NCBI GenBank assembly: GCA_900545785.1
Contig: URAA01000058.1
Location: forward strand, 1-8,971
DNA: 8,971 nucleotides
Reading direction: 5' to 3'
DNA from: an uncultured Dialister sp.
GTDB lineage: Bacteria > Bacillota > Negativicutes > Veillonellales > Dialisteraceae
The position numbers were made by a program, and so were the translations under genes. Within the stretch, counting starts at the first letter, position 1; every line of letters begins with the position of its first letter. Of this stretch, positions 6,072 to 8,971 are shown piece by piece. The notes beneath the pieces were generated by a model. The model was not told where the DNA came from and ran no database searches. It saw nothing but the letters and a program-made list of their open reading frames with translations.

Positions 6072-6106
6072 AAGTATTGGATCTTTTCGAAATAAATCGG
6101 TATAAC
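6072..6106 (+). promoter_or_regulatory. Promoter of the cupin-CMD-flavodoxin operon
   Basis: TTGGAT (6077-6082) and TATAAC (6101-6106) are 18 bp apart. The block AAGTATTGGAT (6072-6082) and AAATC (6094-6098) match the AKR-operon promoter at a constant offset of 4193 bp. The leader to the cupin ATG is about 45 nt. Elsewhere in the 5984-6156 gap I see only AT-rich sequence and a weak alternative pair (TTGCTG 5987, CATAAT 6009). Confidence 0.75.
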
Positions 6107-6156
6107 AGTAATCAGAAGATTTCTTTTATTGAATAATAAAGAAAGGAAAATGAATC

Positions 6157-6564
6157 ATGAATGATATGAAAGAAAAAGTTTCGATGTTCCCCGTGGGAGA
6201 AAAAAATGATACCTATGCAAAGTATTTTACGGGACAAAGTTATTTGGCCATGCTGGTCAAGGGAAAAGTGCCTGTTGCTAATGTCACTTTTGAACCGGGC
6301 TGCAGAAACCATTGGCATATTCACCATAAAGGAGGACAAATTCTTCTTTGTGTGGGAGGCCGCGGATATTATCAGGAATGGGGGCAGCCGGCAAGAGAAC
6401 TTCACCCCGGCGATGTGGTCAATATTTCACCGGAAGTGAAACATTGGCACGGAGCAGCAAAAGACAGCTGGTTTTCTCATATTGCCATTGAAGTTCCTGC
6501 AGAAGGTTCATCCAATGAATGGTGCGAAGAAGTATCCGATGAAGAGTATGGCAAACTGAAATAA
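6157..6564 (+). CDS. Small single-domain cupin protein
   Basis: A 135-residue protein with one cupin beta-barrel. Motif 1 is GCRNHWHIHHKGGQILLCVGG (residues 48-68) with likely metal ligands His54, His56 and Gln61; Gln replaces the usual Glu, as is common in cupins that accompany carboxymuconolactone decarboxylase-like proteins. Motif 2 is ELHPGDVVNISPEVKHWHGA (81-100), supplying His96 as the fourth ligand. There is no signal peptide, so it should be cytoplasmic even though the next gene product is exported. The start is the ATG at 6157, 9 nt after AAAGGA (6142-6147); an out-of-frame ATG at 6150 gives only four codons. It is the first gene of a five-gene operon. The enzyme activity, if any, is unknown; such cupins are generally placed in quinone or ring-compound metabolism only by association. 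Confidence 0.92.
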   Translation: MNDMKEKVSMFPVGEKNDTYAKYFTGQSYLAMLVKGKVPVANVTFEPGCRNHWHIHHKGGQILLCVGGRGYYQEWGQPARELHPGDVVNISPEVKHWHGAAKDSWFSHIAIEVPAEGSSNEWCEEVSDEEYGKLK

Positions 6565-6574
6565 GGAGATAATT

Positions 6575-7360
6575 ATGAAACCTTGGTTAATTTTGGGATT
6601 GGCGGCAATTTTGATGATGCCCGCAGCGGCAGATGCCATAGCAGCAGATAAGGAGAACGGAAAAGTGACGGAAAAAGTAGTACAGACGGCGGGCCGGGAC
6701 AGACTCGGAGATTTGGCTCCCGAATTTGCCCGCTATAATGATGATATTCTTTTTGGAGAAGTGTGGAATAAACAAGATATTTTGGATTTACGCTCCCGCA
6801 GCATGATTACGGTGGCAGGTTTGATGGGACTCGGGATAACCGACAGTTCCTTGCAGTATCACATACAAAATGCGAAAAATCACGGAGTGACCAAAAGAGA
6901 AATGACAGATTTGGTTACCCAGCTTGCTTTTTATCTGGGATGGCCGAAAGGGTGGGCCGTATTTCCCATGGTAAGAGAAGTTTATAAAGAAGATATTGAC
7001 GGATTACCCTCGGAAGAAACAAGTACGGGAGAAAAAGAAGTACAGACGGCAGGGCGCGACAGACTCGGAGATTTGGCACCGGAATTTGCCCGTTACAATG
7101 ACGATATCCTTTTCGGAGAAGTATGGGCAAGAAATAAAGTGTTGTCTTCCCATGACAGAAGCATGATCACCGTGGCAGGGCTTATGGGTGCCGGTATACT
7201 GGGAGAACCTTTACAGGCGCACTTGCAGTTGGGAAAATTACATGGTATTACTAAAGAAGAGATTGTTGATGAAGTGACACAGCTTGCCTTCTACACCGGC
7301 TGGCCGAAGGCATGGGCTGCCTTTGGTAAGATCCGGGAGGTATACGGAGTTGGCAGGTAA
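6575..7360 (+). CDS. Exported protein with two tandem carboxymuconolactone decarboxylase (CMD)-like domains
   Basis: A 261-residue protein: a signal peptide (hydrophobic LILGLAAILMMPAAADAIA, likely cleaved after AIA at residue 23), then two repeats 120 residues apart. Each repeat has the stretch beginning VQTAGRDRLGDLAPEFARYN (36-64 and 156-184, 29 residues identical in both), then RSMITVAGLMG, a central His helix (LQYHIQNAKNHGVT / LQAHLQLGKLHGIT) and TQLAFYxGWPK. These are the marks of CMD/AhpD-fold proteins, but the AhpD peroxidase CxxC pair is missing from both repeats and the mature protein has no Cys, so thiol peroxidase chemistry is excluded. Single-domain CMD proteins normally work as oligomers, so the tandem form may be a built-in dimer. 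The ribosome binding site TAAGGAG (6562-6568) overlaps the cupin stop. The last 11 nt overlap the flavodoxin gene. True substrate unknown. Confidence 0.92.
   Translation: MKPWLILGLAAILMMPAAADAIAADKENGKVTEKVVQTAGRDRLGDLAPEFARYNDDILFGEVWNKQDILDLRSRSMITVAGLMGLGITDSSLQYHIQNAKNHGVTKREMTDLVTQLAFYLGWPKGWAVFPMVREVYKEDIDGLPSEETSTGEKEVQTAGRDRLGDLAPEFARYNDDILFGEVWARNKVLSSHDRSMITVAGLMGAGILGEPLQAHLQLGKLHGITKEEIVDEVTQLAFYTGWPKAWAAFGKIREVYGVGR
6680..7126 (+). repeat. Intragenic duplication within the CMD gene (units 6680-6766 and 7040-7126 most alike)
   Basis: Two 87-bp blocks exactly 360 bp apart encode the same 29 residues. I count 11 base differences, all synonymous (for example gcg/gca, cgg/cgc, tat/tac, gtg/gta). 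The rest of each 120-residue unit is less similar. This marks an old domain duplication whose N-terminal block is held by purifying selection. Confidence 0.85.
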
Positions 7361-7835
7361 GATTCTTATTATTTATTTTTCTGTTACGTCTCATACAAGA
7401 CAGGTGGCAGAATTGATTCAAAAGGCGGTGGGAGGGGAACTGGCATCCATCCGGACAAGATTTCCTTATCCCGACGATATGGATGAAATGTCGGCACAAG
7501 GACATCGGGAAGTGAATTCCGGTTTTTTGCCCGAATTAAATGATTTCCCTGTTGATATGCGAAAATATGACACCATATTTTTAGGAACGCCCGTCTGGTG
7601 GTACAGCATAACGCCTGCGATGAAGAGTTTTTTAAAGGAACATGATTTTTCCGGAAAGACGGTTTATCCCTTTGTGACCCATGAAGGAAGCGCGGGACAT
7701 TCATTGAATGATTTTTCCGCCGATTTAGAGAATTGTTTTGTAAAAACAGGACTGACTGTTCGTTTCAGCGGTTCCCGGCGCATAACAAGGGCAGCTCTGA
7801 TTGGAAATTGGGCAAAAGGGGCTTTGCGGAACTGA
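7350..7835 (+). CDS. Flavodoxin-family protein 1 (TTG start)
   Basis: A 161-residue flavodoxin-like FMN protein, cytoplasmic, probably an electron carrier or small NAD(P)H-dependent reductase. The fold starts with AGKILIIYFSVTSHTRQVAE: beta-strand 1 and the FMN phosphate loop Ser11-Thr16. Then come YDTIFLGTPVWWYSITPAMKSFL (73-95, the flavin-ring loop) and FSGKTVYPFVTHEGSAGHS (100-118), typical of the short flavodoxin_4-like group. No ATG gives a plausible start. The TTG at 7350 is 9 nt after GGGAGG (7335-7340) and yields the same length as its neighbour (162), so I chose it; this start overlaps the end of the CMD gene by 11 nt, implying coupled translation. A longer frame from 7284 would only add out-of-frame CMD sequence. 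Its nearest relative in the window is the next gene. Confidence 0.9.
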   Translation: MAGKILIIYFSVTSHTRQVAELIQKAVGGELASIRTRFPYPDDMDEMSAQGHREVNSGFLPELNDFPVDMRKYDTIFLGTPVWWYSITPAMKSFLKEHDFSGKTVYPFVTHEGSAGHSLNDFSADLENCFVKTGLTVRFSGSRRITRAALIGNWAKGALRN

Positions 7836-7851
7836 TTGAAAAGGAGGAAAT

Positions 7852-8340
7852 ATGAAGATTCTGACTTTATATTTTTCTAAAACGGGACACACGAAAGCAG
7901 CGGCCGAACTGATTCATGAAACGGCAGGCGGAGATATTTATGAAATAAAAACAGAGAGAACGTATTCTGACTCTTATGGAGTCGCCGTGCTGCAAAGCGG
8001 GCTGGAAAGATTCAGAAATTCTCTGCCCGAATTGAAGGACATTCCCGATATATCGGCGTATGACACGATTTTTATCGGTTCTCCCGTATGGTGGTTCACT
8101 TTGGCACCTGCCGTCAAAGCTTTGATTGCAGAAACAGATTGGAAGGGAAAAACGGTGTATCCTTTTTTTACCAGCGGCGGACAGCCACGTCATACGGGGG
8201 ATGATTTTACGGCGCTTCTTAAGAAAGCGGGAGCGGATATTCCCGATTATTTTCATATCCCTTACAAAGGAAATAAAGTGGAAAAGGAACCGGCAGAAAT
8301 TGTCGGTTGGACAGAAAGAAAGCTTGAAGGTCGGTCTTGA
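7852..8340 (+). CDS. Flavodoxin-family protein 2
   Basis: A 162-residue flavodoxin-like protein and paralogue of the preceding one. The phosphate loop is SKTGHT (residues 9-14), closer to the classical SxTGNT. The flavin loop is IGSPVWWFTLAPAVKAL (75-91), followed by WKGKTVYPFFTSGGQPRHTGDDF (97-119), where SGGQ replaces the HEGS of paralogue 1. That difference lies next to the flavin site, so the two may favour different partners (inference). AAGGAGG (7841-7847) precedes the ATG. The gene begins 16 nt after its neighbour's stop, and its own TGA overlaps the ATG of the lipoprotein gene (ATGA), so expression is coupled. No signal peptide: cytoplasmic. Confidence 0.93.
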   Translation: MKILTLYFSKTGHTKAAAELIHETAGGDIYEIKTERTYSDSYGVAVLQSGLERFRNSLPELKDIPDISAYDTIFIGSPVWWFTLAPAVKALIAETDWKGKTVYPFFTSGGQPRHTGDDFTALLKKAGADIPDYFHIPYKGNKVEKEPAEIVGWTERKLEGRS

Positions 8341-8971
8341 TGATTTTAAAAAAATATAAGAAAACAGTGTTTTGCTTCTTGGGAGCGGGAGCCCTTTTAC
8401 TTGCAGGATGCGGGCTTTCATCAGGGGGAAGCGGTTCATCGGGAGCAGTCAAAGAAACGATGCGTCCCGAAGCGGTAAGACAATTGGTTGATGCGGACAA
8501 TGCTCATAACCGGACGATTATGTTTCAGCTTCCCCGTCCAACGGAAGCCTTTGTAGAATACAGAGAAAAAGGAGCGGAAAAGATTTTTTCCGTCAAAGCA
8601 TCAGGCAAGGAGCATAAAGGAAACAGAAACGTACCGGACAGCTTTATTTATACCGCTTATTTGTCAGATCTGGAAGCGGGAAAAACCTATGAATACCGTA
8701 CCCGTACAGGAGACACGGTCAGTTCGTGGATGACGATGGTCATGGATAATGGGGGCGCTTTTAAAGCGATTATTTTTCCCGATTCTCAAAGTGCGGATTA
8801 TTCCGGATGGGAAAAACTGGCACAAAAGGCGTATAAAGATCATTCCGATGCAGCCTTTTTCATCAACATGGGAGATCTTGTCGATAACGGGCAGGATGAA
8901 TATCAATGGCAGACATGGCTCGGTTCCGTGAAAGGAATCATAGATAAAATCCCTCTTGCATCAATGATGGG
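8340..8971 (+). CDS. Lipoprotein metallophosphoesterase, purple-acid-phosphatase-like (3' end outside window)
   Basis: The frame starts at an ATG overlapping the flavodoxin stop and is open to the window edge (210 residues seen). The start fits GAAGG at 8326-8330. A lipoprotein signal peptide is clear: KKYKK, a hydrophobic stretch, and lipobox LAGC with Cys24 as the lipid-modified residue, followed by a Gly/Ser linker. Residues about 45-135 look like the fibronectin-III-like N-terminal domain of purple acid phosphatases (TIMFQLPRPTEAFVEYRE, YTAYLSDLEAGKTYEYRTRTGD). The calcineurin-like phosphoesterase domain then begins at FKAIIFPDSQSADYSGW (metal ligand candidate Asp148) and NMGDLVDNGQDEYQW (Asp179). 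The later ligands (GNHE and following His motifs) lie past the edge. It would sit on the outer face of the cytoplasmic membrane or in the periplasm and hydrolyse phosphate esters. Its place as last visible gene of a redox operon is unexpected. Confidence 0.9.
   Translation, partial: MILKKYKKTVFCFLGAGALLLAGCGLSSGGSGSSGAVKETMRPEAVRQLVDADNAHNRTIMFQLPRPTEAFVEYREKGAEKIFSVKASGKEHKGNRNVPDSFIYTAYLSDLEAGKTYEYRTRTGDTVSSWMTMVMDNGGAFKAIIFPDSQSADYSGWEKLAQKAYKDHSDAAFFINMGDLVDNGQDEYQWQTWLGSVKGIIDKIPLASMM

Noticed and set aside
6019..6105. Possible 28-codon ORF (MVSLRCNMLLKHERE...) before the cupin gene
   Set aside because: No ribosome binding site, and it overlaps the operator and promoter elements.
7867..8439. 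190-codon open frame on the minus strand over flavodoxin 2
   Set aside because: The + strand carries clear flavodoxin motifs and a good ribosome binding site; the antisense product shows no family features.
1..8971. tRNA, rRNA, CRISPR array, insertion sequence or prophage signs
   Set aside because: No regularly spaced repeats, transposase, integrase or structural RNA pattern was found on either strand by eye.

Overview
The window looks like an ordinary low-to-moderate-GC Firmicutes-type chromosome. It has AGGAGG-like ribosome binding sites, TATAAT -10 boxes, compact operons and T-rich intrinsic terminators. Protein style (flavodoxin/cupin/carboxymuconolactone decarboxylase genes, a radical SAM/DUF4130 pair, a lipoprotein metallophosphoesterase, a Mn-type SOD) fits an anaerobe, perhaps a Negativicutes (Veillonellales-like) bacterium. 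That placement is inference from gene style, not a database result. No tRNA, rRNA, CRISPR array or insertion sequence was seen. Every intact gene is on the + strand.

Layout. (1) 1-592: the end of a Mn/Fe superoxide dismutase gene, closed by a strong hairpin terminator (605-653). On the other strand lies a decayed tail of an ABC-transporter ATPase gene (652-840). (2) 930-1814: a LysR-type regulator. (3) 1940-3836: a short coiled-coil ORF resembling the tail of a MerR regulator, then two aldo/keto reductase genes, ending in a terminator. (4) 3970-5947: a self-contained two-gene module, a radical SAM protein with a helix-hairpin-helix segment plus a DUF4130 protein. It has its own promoter and terminator and is known only as a putative DNA repair/modification pair. 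(5) 6157-8971: a tight operon of cupin, exported double-domain carboxymuconolactone decarboxylase (CMD) protein, two flavodoxins, and a lipoprotein metallophosphoesterase cut by the window end.

The main finding is that the promoters of blocks 3 and 5, 4193 bp apart, share one architecture in exact register. Each has an ATGCT-N5-AGCATG dyad (which contains a T-N11-A LysR box), then 21 nt, then TTGGAT inside the 11-mer AAGTATTGGAT, then 18 nt containing AAATC at the same offset, then TATAAY. The dyad centre falls near -66, the usual LysR recognition position. The LysR gene lies immediately upstream of the first copy. I infer that this regulator controls both operons as one redox regulon (aldo/keto reductases, cupin, CMD protein, flavodoxins, surface phosphoesterase), and that the radical SAM/DUF4130 module sits between its two halves with separate control.

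The radical SAM/DUF4130 promoter carries three CAAATT half-sites, including a perfect 11-bp inverted repeat flanking the -10 box, which suggests a dedicated repressor. The radical SAM/DUF4130 pair has no established biochemical function and is the most promising under-described system here, together with the LysR redox regulon.
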